A stretch of 64,000 nucleotides of DNA, taken from positions 67,242,022-67,306,021 of the forward strand of contig CM070877.1 in assembly GCA_036365515.1 (NCBI GenBank), written 5' to 3'. Positions 47,550 to 56,380 of the stretch are shown here, in pieces; within the stretch, counting starts at the first letter, position 1, and every line of letters starts with the position of its first letter. A program made the translations under genes and the position numbers. Below the pieces are notes generated by a model. The model was given only the letters and a program-made list of their open reading frames with translations, was not told where the DNA came from and did not search any database. The stretch comes from Torymus aiolomorphi. Lineage: Eukaryota; Arthropoda; Insecta; Hymenoptera; Torymidae.

Positions 47550-47786
47550 TTAGTTATAGATCTCTGAAAGTTGGTTGTCTGATTCTATTTATCATCGGTG
47601 TTGAAGTTGTCTCATTTGTTGGTACTGTAAGTTCCTCTTCATTTACTTTATCTGTACGTTTTGTATTTTCTACTTTACTAAAGTATCTTTGATAAGTAGG
47701 TTGTAATGGATAATCTGTTGCTTTTATGTATCTTTTTATTTTCTTTTTTAAAATTTCACATTGATCACTATCAATTGCACTATGAT

Positions 47787-49002
47787 TTACCTTATAATTT
47801 GTTTATATTTTTTATTACTATAGTCACAGTTTGCGCACTTTAAAATGTTACAATTGCATTTGCTTGCTTCATGTGGTCCTGCACATTTAAAGCACATAAC
47901 CTTGTTCGTGCATTTTTTGCCACCGTGTCCATAGCCAGCACATTTATTGCACGGATTTGTATTAATAATGTCATAGGCTCTGCAATTTTGATAGCCTATT
48001 AGAATTTTGCTTCTATTTTCCTTTATATGTTTATATATACTAATAGTTACTTCTATTATTGCACTATTTGATGTTTGGTTTATGAAAATATGTAGCACTT
48101 TGCACTTTTCATCCATATTGCTGAAGTTTCTTTGATTTATGTCAGTTTCTACTTCTTCTTTGGTTGAGAAATGCTTATCTATTCCTATTACTTTCATTGT
48201 AGGTTTATTTATTTGTTCTTTTTCAATTTTAAAATTTTCGCTTAGACTATTTTTTAAATTTAATTCTATTTTCTCTACACTTTCTACATTGATACAGTTT
48301 ATTATCACAGTGTCCTTGATTTTAGTATTGACATTTTTTGTTTGTACTGTTTTGTCATTAGTTAAGTAATTGCACGCAGTTTTCACAATATTTGTTTCAT
48401 CTTTGCTGTTGGTTTTCTTGATGATGAGCTTTGGCACTTTTTTGTTTTTTGGCTTAATATTGCTTTGTGTAAGGACATTTGCATATGTTGCCCATGCTTG
48501 GTTTTCATTTTTGTTATTTTTTTCTTTTTCTTGGATTAGTAGTTTATTAAGTAGTTCATTTTTTTCTTGCAGTACCTGAAACTATTTGTTTTGATAATTT
48601 GTTTTCTACTTTGTATTTTTCATTTTCACTTAGTTCTTTATAGATGGTATCATTTAGTGTTTTTCCTTTATTTGACTCTAGATCAATTTCATTTAATATC
48701 TCTTGCTTCTGTAGTTCCCTGTCTTCGCCTTTGTATTGAGCTATAAAAGCAGCAGCAGGTCCTTTCAGTTCATTATATGGTAATTTTGAAGTTAGTGCAA
48801 AATTAGGGTGACCTTGGCAGATGATAAATGAGTTGCTTAGAAATTTCACAGGCACACTAGCGTTATATTTTGTAACTACTTCGTTTGTGTGTTGAAATTC
48901 ACCACATAAAATACACACTACTGCACCAACCTTTTGAGTTGAGTGACATTTATAGAATTTATTTAACGTAGCATCGGGCGGCTCCTTGCTACCCGACGCC
49001 AT
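47787..49002 (-). pseudogene. LINE ORF1 with CCHC zinc knuckles
   Basis: Frame 49002-48556 starts MASGSKEPPDATLNKFYKCH, with a CxxC pair at CILCGEF. The second frame, 48437-47787, is Lys/Asn-rich with MKVIGIDKHFSTKEEVETDI and ends in three knuckle-like clusters, CNKCAGYGHGGKKC, CFKCAGPHEASKC and CANCDYSNKKY. These bind element RNA. Frameshifts around 48440-48560 split the protein. Confidence 0.75.
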
Positions 49003-49126
49003 GTTGATGACGATCTCAATATAATAGTATTATATTGATATAATATAATATATATTATATATAATATAATAGTATTTTAGTAATAATATTTTCGTAGTGT
49101 TTTTTTACAATACAGTAAATAATTAC

Positions 49127-49388
49127 CTGATGCCTTAGTGTTGGTACGTTCAGATGGAATGGATTGAAAATGAAAATCATTTTGTAACCACTTTTCGCAC
49201 ACACTTTCAAATGTTTCAAAGTTTCTTTTATTTTTAGGTAAATTATTTAATCTTCGCTTATGATTATTAAAAAAGTGGGCACTAAGTTTCCTTTGTAAAA
49301 AAATCTTGATTTCGTCAGTCGCCTCCAAACCAAATTCTCTTAAAAGGTGTAAAACTATAGCCTCATGCTGTTCTTTTAAAATTTCCAC
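49127..49388 (-). other. Exon 1 of the Transib/RAG1-like gene
   Basis: Open minus-strand frame: VEILKEQHEAIVLHLLREFG, LSAHFFNNHKRRLNNLPKNK, FETFESVCEKWLQNDFHFQ, then TNTKAS and donor GTAATT at 49126. The frame extends about 12 more codons upstream without ATG, so the true start is either on an additional 5' exon or lost. Confidence 0.6.
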
Positions 49389-49401
49389 TTGACTTTTCTT
49401 T

Positions 49402-49980
49402 CCAAAATAACAAGATATCTTGATTTTTCACTGAGTATGCACACATTGTCAACGAAGTCGAAGCATAGCTAATATATACCTTCCACCAAAGAAAAATAGA
49501 TTGAGACTGACAAGAAGACAAAGGATATGCGCTCTTGCAGTAAGTTTGTTTACGCGTAGGTCGTACAGTACACCTAGATGTAAATACCAAGACAAAAACA
49601 CGCATATAGAACTTGTATTATTCCTCGTACTTAAATTTTTAAAATGAGGGAGCTTATTCTTTGACTAACTATAGTCTACAGTTCCATTTTTCGACATTAC
49701 ATAAATACATAAGTATATGCATATTATACATATATTTGCATGTGTGTATGCATGTACGTAATATACATGTGTATCTATATTATATATAATGTACAAAGAC
49801 ACACAGAAGAAGGTAATTGAGTATAATAATGATAATAGATGAGCTATGGGGATTCGGGACCACGTAGGGATTCGGGACCATGTAGGGATTTGGGACCACG
49901 CGGGTATTCGAGCCTGCATGAGGATTCAGGACTGCTGGGGGATCTAGGAAGCATACAAAAAATATAAAAGGAACAATTAG
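49402..49980. other. Non-coding between the Transib-like gene and the stem-loop cluster
   Basis: Would contain the 5' region of the Transib-like gene. A short tandem repeat of GGGATTCGGGACCACGTA type (about 18 bp) lies at 49850-49935. Confidence 0.5.
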
Positions 49981-50003
49981 TTCCAACGCTTGAAATATTT
50001 GGT

Positions 50004-50019
50004 CGCCCTGAAAAGGACC
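50004..50019 (-). terminator. Histone-like 3' stem-loop (unit A)
   Basis: The minus strand reads GGTCCTTTTCAGGGCG, 15 of 16 positions of the metazoan histone 3' stem-loop consensus GGYYYUUHUHARRRCC. The flanks CCAAAC before and ACCAAA after are also histone-like. It lies about 90 bases after the stop codon of the 80-aa gene. Confidence 0.65.
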
Positions 50020-50107
50020 GTTTGGTATATGGTGGCGCGCAGCAGTTGAACCTCCTCCGGGCTGATTTTCGCACAAAACCAGCACTTTGGTGGACGATTC
50101 CGAGGAA

Positions 50108-50350
50108 CTAATAGTCACCACCTCTGGAGACTTGAGTTACTGTTGCCGTTGGTGCTGCTGTTGTACCGCGAGGCTCCTCAATGTACCGTCCTAACTCCAC
50201 GTCATACACCAACACGTGGTCCGGAGAATCCGGTCCGCATGTTGGTGTACAATGCGGGGTTCGTAACGACGATTGAGCAGTCTCACATGCAGCCATTTCT
50301 TGAAGCACAATAGTTGCAACCTCGCAAAGAACTTTCAGCTTCGAACTCAT
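50108..50350 (-). CDS. Hypothetical 80-aa protein, unit A
   Basis: Starts MSSKLKVLCEVATIVLQEMA (ATG 50350), then a Cys/Pro/Thr segment with CETAQ and CTPTCGPD, then HVLVYDVELGRYIEEPRG and a Thr/Ala-rich end. The ATG is chosen because a TATA box lies 43 bases upstream; the frame itself continues further upstream. The N-terminus could form an amphipathic helix; there is no signal peptide or transmembrane segment. Family not recognised. It is divergent from unit B across a shared GC-rich intergenic segment, and followed by a histone-like stem-loop. Confidence 0.5.
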   Translation of the reverse strand: MSSKLKVLCEVATIVLQEMAACETAQSSLRTPHCTPTCGPDSPDHVLVYDVELGRYIEEPRGTTAAPTATVTQVSRGGDY

Positions 50351-50386
50351 CGTAGCCGGTCTGCCAAACTCGCGAAAGCGCTGCAG

Positions 50387-50393
50387 TTTTATA
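50387..50393 (-). promoter_or_regulatory. TATA box of unit A
   Basis: TATAAAA on the minus strand, 43 bases before the ATG, leaving a leader of about 12 bases if initiation is 30 bases downstream. Confidence 0.55.
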
Positions 50394-50617
50394 CATGAAG
50401 CGCGGATCTGCACGCCGCTGCGCGAGAGCCGCCACCACCGCCGCTCGAGCAAACGCTGTGATTGGTGCGGAGCAGCTCTTCGCGGCCCGCCGCCGCCGCT
50501 CAGCATTGGCGTGGAGCAGATGCGGCCGCGCGCCGATTGATGCGGAATAGCTCTACGCTGCTACAACGGCCGCCGCCGCCACCGCTCATCGTAATTCGCG
50601 AGAGCTTCGACGATCCC

Positions 50618-50625
50618 TATAAATA
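50618..50625 (+). promoter_or_regulatory. TATA box of unit B (hairpin array)
   Basis: TATAAATA on the plus strand, about 70 bases before the first array repeat, in GC-rich DNA facing away from unit A. Confidence 0.5.
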
Positions 50626-50689
50626 AGACGCGCCCGGCTGTAACAACACTTCTCTCGCGCGAGTACCCGAGTGCGGGTCGCTGCGCGAG

Positions 50690-51585
50690 GCCTCGCTAGT
50701 TTTCAAATAGCAGTTAGGTGTCTTAACCGGCTGCGTATTTGAGAATGAGACGGAAAATGCGGCTTTTATTCTCATAAGGTTCTCTCCGCGTGCATGCTAT
50801 TACGATGTTATCTCAACGTTTTCAAATCGCAGTTAGGTGTTTTAACCGGCAGCGTATTTGAGAAGTGAGACTCTTTTCACGAGCGTCTTTTCCTCACATA
50901 ATCTTTTCTCTCTCCACGCGCTTGTTGTTTCAACGTTTTCAAATCGCAGTTAGGTGTCTTAACCGGCTGCGTATTTGAGAATGCGAGACTCTTTTCACGC
51001 GCGTCTTTGTAACCTTCGCGCGCATGTTATTTTGATGTTTACAGGTGTATTAACCGACTGCATGTTTGTGAACGCGAGACTCTTTTCGCGCGCGCGTCTT
51101 CGTAACCTCTCTCTCGCTCCCTCTCTCTCGCTCTCTTCACACGCTTATTATTTCGCTGTCTCAAATAGCAATTAGGTGTTAAACTGGCTGCATATTTGGA
51201 CGTGTGAAATGCGACTCGTTTAGGTCTCTCTCTCCGCATGCATGTTAACGTTTTCTCGCTTGCGTTTTCATACAGCAGCTAAGTGTTTTAACCGGCTGCT
51301 TGTTTGCGAATGCGAGACTCTTTGCGTACGTCTTTACTCTCCGCGTGCACGTAACGTTTCTCGCTTGCGTTTTCAAACAGAAGTTAGGTGTTTTAACCGA
51401 CTGCATGTTTGAGAATGCGAAGCTCTTTTCGCGTACGTCTTTACTCCCCGCGTGCATGTGATGTTCCTCGCTTGCGTTCTCAGTTAACAGTCAGGTCTTT
51501 TTAACCGGCTGAAATTTGAGAACGGGAAACTCTTTTTCTTGCGCGTCTTTATATCTTACTTTCTCAGTGCATGTTATTTCGACGT
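50690..51585 (+). ncRNA. Tandem array of about eight hairpin-forming repeats
   Basis: Repeats of 105-120 bp begin near 50699, 50817, 50935, 51030, 51150, 51255, 51362 and 51465. Each has a left arm CAAATAGCAGTTAGGT-like, a short loop, and a right arm ACCGGCTGCGTATTTG-like that pairs with it. In the later units the stem extends outward (CTCGCTTGCGTTTTC with GAATGCGAG), giving hairpins of roughly 60-75 nt. Units 6 and 7 change ATA to ACA in the left arm and TAT to TGT in the right arm, a compensatory change. Unit 4 has lost most of its left arm. No long ORF crosses the array. It lies between a TATA box and a histone-like stem-loop. A plain minisatellite is the alternative. Confidence 0.55.
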
Positions 51586-51636
51586 TTTATATATACATTT
51601 TTATACCCCTTTTCTACTAAACGAACAAACTAAATT

Positions 51637-51652
51637 GGTCCTTTTTAGGACT
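51637..51652 (+). terminator. Histone-like 3' stem-loop (unit B)
   Basis: GGTCCTTTTTAGGACT: 6-bp stem, TTTT loop, 15 of 16 consensus positions. It lies about 50 bases after the last hairpin repeat. Confidence 0.6.
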
Positions 51653-51654
51653 TA

Positions 51655-52690
51655 TAAATTTCAACAAAAACGACAAACTTTCATTATTTCAGGTGTATAA
51701 GATAAAAACCTTTTTATAGAACGATGTTCGAGCAAAGTTGTTCGAAGGATTTATTATATGAAATCGTTTTATTTACAATGATAACTTGTTAGTCGTTATT
51801 ATGAAGCGCTACTTTCTTAATGATGCTTGTATCCCATACAATGGCTCCCTATGATGAAACATTTTTTTTTATTCTTAGGTATAAATTTATTTATATACAG
51901 TTGTAAACAATAAAAAGCTGAAATGTATGAGTGGTTGTAATGTGCGACGATTCAATCACATTAACGTAAGTTTAATGAATAAACCTATTTCACACCGATT
52001 TCTGTGCAAATATATATATGTATTAAATCAACTGTTAATCTATATTAGTAATTCAGAAGTATAGTAATATTATTGGGTTAAGACACGATTTGCGGGCTAG
52101 GTTACATGTAAATGATTAATATTTCTAGTTAAGTTAAAAGCTTATTTAAATTAAATATAAATAAAAACTATATTTAAACTACATTATTAGTGAGATTGAC
52201 TTAAAATAAGTACTGGGATTCTTAATAAACTCTTTTACACTACTTCGTAATAAGGACCTACAGTTTGTTTGTATACCCATCATGAAACGGTTAAATTAAT
52301 TAGTAATAAAGTGATGCATAATTGAAATTTATCATGTAAAAACTACAATGGTCTGTTATTAGCTTGTAGCGATATTCCAAAATTGATTGAACATTTTCAA
52401 ATAACTATAAACAGAAAAAGAAACGTTTATAGCTACCATTTAGCGATAGAGCTTGAAAACAAACTGTTTTTTTTAAAACAGCAGACTATTTTTTTTTTCA
52501 CATTTATATATAAAATAATTTTTATTCATTAATGTACCTGTAAAAGAAGAAACGCACGAAATATTTTCTTATCTAAATTTTATAATTTCAAATCGCTTCA
52601 GTCCTAGCTTAAGTGAGAAAAGTCCACCATTGCACGTGGCACATAGAAGTTTAATGATGATGCTGGGTCATCTGCAGCAGATGTTTACAT
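51655..52690. other. AT-rich spacer
   Basis: No gene or repeat recognised between units B and C. Confidence 0.6.
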
Positions 52691-52691
52691 T

Positions 52692-52756
<65 letters not shown>
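52691..52756. repeat. (TC)n microsatellite upstream of unit C
   Basis: TC repeat with two TTTC interruptions, ending about 135 bases before the unit C TATA box. Confidence 0.95.
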
Positions 52757-52761
<5 letters not shown>

Positions 52762-52891
52762 GACCTCTGTGTTGACCCCTCCCCCAGCCGAGGCGCGCCG
52801 CATGCTTTCCACTCAAAACAAAAACATGAGCCCAAAAAGCCGCTGTTTACGTTTAGGTATGTACATGTAGCGCTAGGTGCGTCCTTGCAAC

Positions 52892-52899
52892 TATAAAAG
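52892..52899 (+). promoter_or_regulatory. TATA box and initiator of unit C
   Basis: TATAAAAG, with TCATT (arthropod initiator-like) 30 bases downstream at 52922 and ATG at 52945. Confidence 0.65.
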
Positions 52900-52944
52900 G
52901 GTTCGCACTCGCGGAGCAGAATCATTTTCTCGTTCGCTAACGAG

Positions 52945-53339
52945 ATGGACGCTGCACCTAAAAGAAAACGTCGCAACAAACGTCGCTCTGAGAAGAGCCG
53001 CTTACAGTGTAACAACCACCGCAAAGAGCGGCCTAAGATTTTAGGAATTAATCAGTGGGCAATGCGACACATGATGTCTGAAGCCTCCTCCTCCCCCCCC
53101 CTCCCCTCGCCCCTCCTCCTCCCCATCCTCCTCCTCCTCCAGCATCTCGCCCTTCATCAGCGCCGTCGCAACCACCGCCACCACTGCGTATAAGCGCCGA
53201 GCTACGGGCCTTTCTCGCCCCGATAAGGCCGGAGGAGCGGGTACGACTAGCTCGGATGGCGCTGAGGCAGGTGATTGAAACGAAGTTTAAGGAGCGGCTT
53301 CGCGAGTGGCGTGCCGAAAAATCCCGCCCCAACCAATAG
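52945..53339 (+). CDS. Short basic Pro-rich protein, unit C (frameshifted)
   Basis: Starts MDAAPKRKRRNKRRSEKSRL: a strongly basic head like a nuclear/DNA-binding or packaging segment, then ILGINQWAMRHMMSEASSS. At a run of nine C (53093-53101) the sensible reading moves to another frame: a Pro-rich linker, then a charged helical tail with LRAFLAPIRPEERVRLARMA and FKERLREWRAEKSRPNQ, ending TAG at 53337. Without the shift the frame ends at 53193 in Leu/His-rich nonsense. Either a C was lost in this copy or -1 slippage occurs. Combined length is about 131 aa. Family not recognised. Confidence 0.5.
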
Positions 53340-53358
53340 TTGGCGGACCTACACAATT

Positions 53359-53374
53359 AGCCCTTTTCAGGGCT
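53359..53374 (+). terminator. Histone-like 3' stem-loop (unit C)
   Basis: AGCCCTTTTCAGGGCT: perfect 6-bp stem, TTTC loop as in canonical histone mRNAs; only the outermost pair differs (A-T for G-C). It lies 20 bases after the stop codon. Confidence 0.65.
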
Positions 53375-53384
53375 ATCATAAATA

Positions 53385-53390
<6 letters not shown>

Positions 53391-53438
<48 letters not shown>
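53391..53438. repeat. (TC)n microsatellite
   Basis: TC repeat just downstream of the unit C stem-loop. Confidence 0.95.
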
Positions 53439-53439
<1 letters not shown>

Positions 53440-53440
<1 letters not shown>

Positions 53441-54215
53441 GGAGCAGTTAAAATATGCATATATATGTAATATGCTTGAATATCCGTACACGCCTAAACA
53501 TTTTTAACAATATTTCGCTTACTAACATATAAAGTTTTCTAACTTGATTTGTTAATCATTGAAGTTTATAGTAATTAATAATATTCAGTGAGCTCAGTAA
53601 CCATTACTATTGTTATTTTCTCAATATACTAATAAGTTGTATAACTTGTGTTAAATTCATAGGTAGATAAATTATTTGATGAGAGAAGCTATTTGTGTGT
53701 AATATATATTTTATACTCTTTTTAATGTTATTTTTTATACTCTCTTTGTAATATTTACTGATTTTGAATAACATCATAAAATATTTTATTCTCATATGTC
53801 TATATGTAAGCATGAATAAAAGAATTTCTGAGCAATGTTACATACATTTAACTGTTTGTATATGTTTGCTTTCTTAGCAAATCTTTCCCGTTGGTGGATT
53901 ATGAGCGCTTTCTATACTATCTATGCTAAGATTTTCACGCGTTATGTAACTCCTTATTTGTGTTCAATCAAACATATTTTGCGTAAAACGATTCTGCGCT
54001 GCGTCTTTCAACGATGATTTGTTAAGCCTTTGAGGTTCAACGATTGCTGCTGTGACCGCTGCAACCGCTACGACTGCTGTAACTGCTGTGACGGTTCTCG
54101 AACGAGAGCGGAGAGGCGAATGAGGCTTGGAGCTTCATTCACCTTTTTATATTCAGTTAAGTTATCCCCACCATGCTGCTCACAACCAATCACAATTGAT
54201 TTCTCCCAGTAATTT
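53440..54215. other. AT-rich spacer with a short Cys-codon-rich repeat
   Basis: 54045-54090 is a run of TGCTGTGAC/CGCTGCAAC-type units; no gene recognised. Confidence 0.5.
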
Positions 54216-54218
54216 TAA

Positions 54219-54253
54219 TATAAAGGGGGGTGCATTTGAGAGGAAAACTCAGT
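54219..54253 (+). promoter_or_regulatory. Candidate core promoter (CCAAT, TATA, initiator)
   Basis: CCAATCAC at 54186, TATAAAG at 54219-54225 and TCAGT at 54249, properly spaced. The transcript has no clear ORF, though AATAAA occurs at 54341. Confidence 0.45.
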
Positions 54254-54467
54254 TGGCTGCTCCGAGCTGTCGAAGCAACATTGTAAAGTTTGCAGGAGTA
54301 GTTTTTCTCACCATATTAGCAGACGTCACGTTACTATTTACAAATAAAGAAGTTGTACTTGGAAGAAAAAAGAATTAGTCTACTGCTCACAGCAGTCGAA
54401 TATTCTAGTTCAAAAATATATCGTGTGACGCCACCTCTCGCTAACTAATCATAATCGATATCCTCTC

Positions 54468-54502
54468 TTTAAAAGGAGGCACTGAGACTTGTAAACCTCA
54501 TT
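54468..54502 (+). promoter_or_regulatory. Core promoter of the polymerase-island gene
   Basis: TTTAAAAG at 54468 with TCATT at 54498 and ATG at 54534: the same short-leader layout as unit C. Confidence 0.5.
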
Positions 54503-54533
54503 TCGTTTCTTGAAGTGATCCGAAGCAGTTGAA

Positions 54534-54801
54534 AATGGCTGAGCACTTAAGAGAGCCTACTAATAAGCTATGGAAGTTATATCAAGCATCTTTGACTGGT
54601 GACGTCGATGAAAACGACATTGATACTTGGTTGGAGTACTGTTATAATGCTATACAATCAACTCAATATTCATTACGTACTACAAATAATTTAAAAATAT
54701 CTGACAAACAAAAACTTCAAGCCACTATTACTCTCATTAACACTGTTCGATACTTGTTATGTAAACGTCGAGTAGACCGCGAGTTACAAGAAGGTTTTTG
54801 A
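54534..54801 (+). CDS. Hypothetical 88-aa protein preceding the polymerase remnant
   Basis: MAEHLREPTNKLWKLYQASL, then GDVDENDIDTWLEYCYNAIQ and a basic helix LLCKRRVDRELQEGF. Mostly alpha-helical by composition. It starts 66 bases after a TATA-like box. It may be a separate small gene or the N-terminus of the following polymerase-like protein, now split by frameshift. Family not recognised. Confidence 0.5.
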
Positions 54802-54859
54802 AAATAGAATAAGAATAGTCACAATAAGCAACTTAAAACATCTCGACCTATTAACTTTC

Positions 54860-56039
54860 ATGAGAGATGCTGAAAAACAGTTTATTCTTAAAGTAAATGA
54901 AGCTCTTGAGAAGCATTCTGCTCTGAAAGTTAACACAGTTTTGGCAGCTGATTATGGATTGATGAAAAATGACGAAGGAACTACGGACATCATGTACTTT
55001 AATACGAAGACAACGCCGATATATTTAACAACTGCCTTAAATGAGTGATTAGTCGTGAATGTGCAGCACCCTATCGACGTGCAAATGGAAGAATTCCAAG
55101 AGCGACAATCAGACTGGTCCCTCAAATCTATTTTAAACTTAACGATAAATATTTGTAAGTTTAATCCAATGAAGAAAAACACGTATATAGATTTACCTCC
55201 ATTTATCAAGAAAGAAAAGGCTTGCATCAACGTTAAAAACGATCGTGATGAGTGTTTTAAATGGGCTGTTCTATCAGCATTACATCCCGTTAGTAAACAT
55301 TCAGATCGCGTGTCATGTTACGGTTCATACAAATATGAGCTCAACTTTGATGGGATTGAATTTCCAGTAGATCCTAAACAAATTAAAAAATTTGAGAAAC
55401 AGAATGATGTTTCGGTAAATGTCTATTACTTGAAAAAAAAGGGAAAAATTTTTGACATTTTACCGCGGCACTTGACATCCTGTATGAAAAAAAGCATGTT
55501 AATTTTCTTCTTGTGGAAAGTCATTATGTAGACAAGGAGGAAGATGACGAGCCTCTTGACGACATTGACATAGTATTTAAAAATCATTATGTATGGATAA
55601 AAGATTTATCAAGACTCGTACGAAGTCAGATATCTTCTCATAAAAATAAAGCCTATATCTGCGACCGATGCTTGCATTTTTCTGGTCAAACGAAAAGCTA
55701 ACAAAGTATGCTATTGACTGTTGAGAAATAAATGAATGTAAAATTTTACTTCCTACAAAAAAGGATAATATATTACAGTTCAAGAACTTTTCCAATAAGA
55801 ATCAAGTACCAATGATTATTTATGCAGATTTTGAATGGGTGAAGAATGTGAATGAGCCAAACTTCTTCGACATCCCCGACGACTGTGACTTTGGATACTT
55901 TGTTGAAGTGAACCTGAAGTATCCCGAAACACTCCATGATGCTCACAAAGACCTGCCGTTCTGTGCTGAGCACACGGCGCCTTCTGGTTCTAAGCAGAAT
56001 AAACTTATGACGACGCTTCTAAGGATTAATAGAAAATAA
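54860..56039 (+). pseudogene. Protein-primed-type DNA polymerase B remnant (Maverick/Polinton-like)
   Basis: Pieces in order: N-terminal KVNEALEKHSALKVNTVLAA (54875), YFNTKTTPIYLTTALNE with an in-frame TGA at 55046, MEEFQERQSDWSLKSILNLT, YIDLPPFIKKEKACINVKND, DECFKWAVLSALHPVSKHSD and FEKQNDVSVNVYYLKKKGKI; after a frameshift, HYVWIKDLSRLVRSQISSHK and CDRCLHF; after another, QVPMIIYADFEWVK (Exo I DFE motif), jumping directly to PDDCDFGYFVEVNLKYPETL and HKDLPFCAEH. In intact relatives several hundred residues separate these last blocks, so most of the exonuclease and part of the palm are deleted. Such polymerases occur in Maverick/Polinton elements and related adintovirus-like viruses. Nonfunctional. 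Confidence 0.7.
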
Positions 56040-56214
56040 TCTGAGTATTCTACCGCATTGTATAGTTAATAAATACTTAGGTTAAAAATTAATATTGCAT
56101 AAATGAGTAAAAGTATAGACTATTCTAATTTAATATAGTTGATGTATGATATGATAAACCTTTTTATCTGTAAAATTATTAAAATAATATAAAAGTATAT
56201 TTATAAATATATGA

Positions 56215-56380
56215 AATACTAGTAATGCAGACACTTTCCGGATCTGAAATAGATTTATGCAGACAGAGACTGACTTATGCAGACATCAGCATAAATAGAG
56301 AGATTATTTCTTTTGTCACGCAAGACTTGTGCAGACACTTGTATAAACGGTATTACACTTATGCAGATGGGTCACGTGGT
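56215..56380 (+). repeat. Irregularly spaced TTATGCAGAC motif, five copies
   Basis: (T/C)T(A/T/G)(A/T)TGCAGAC-type motif near 56223, 56257, 56276, 56330 and 56359, spaced 19-54 bp. Function unknown. Confidence 0.5.

Larger units (their letters stand above)
44950..49010 (-). mobile_element. LINE inserted in intron 1 of the Transib/RAG1-like gene
   Basis: Non-LTR element on the minus strand: ORF1 with zinc knuckles, endonuclease, RT. The 5' end is near 49010 (first ATG 49002). The 3' end is unclear: RT homology stops shortly after the catalytic box, so the 3' part is deleted or replaced. It does not interrupt an exon. Confidence 0.85.
37265..49388 (-). pseudogene. Transib/RAG1-like transposase gene with at least six exons
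   Basis: Minus-strand multi-exon gene; exons are listed separately. Joining exons at GT/AG sites keeps phase for exons 1-2 (KAS|GRP), 2-3 (PYKQ|IVNG) and 5-6 (VTG|FDKE). The sequence has the D-containing block VKYGFDGTNENRY, STRFCRPI, LTMIDGK, VLHAHIHFMELVLHISY and NTNNGNAARRFF, wording I associate with Transib-type proteins. By eye, GFDG aligns with the first catalytic Asp region of RAG1. It is damaged: frameshift(s) in exon 3, a lost acceptor before exon 4, a stop at the end of exon 4, a transposon in exon 2, and no C-terminus (catalytic Glu region) because the Penelope element begins near 37260. It may be an intron-bearing transposon or a decayed domesticated gene. Confidence 0.6.

Noticed and set aside
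49665..50121. Minus-strand ORFs with WSQIPTWSR-type repeats
   Set aside because: They arise from an 18-bp tandem repeat downstream of the unit A stem-loop.
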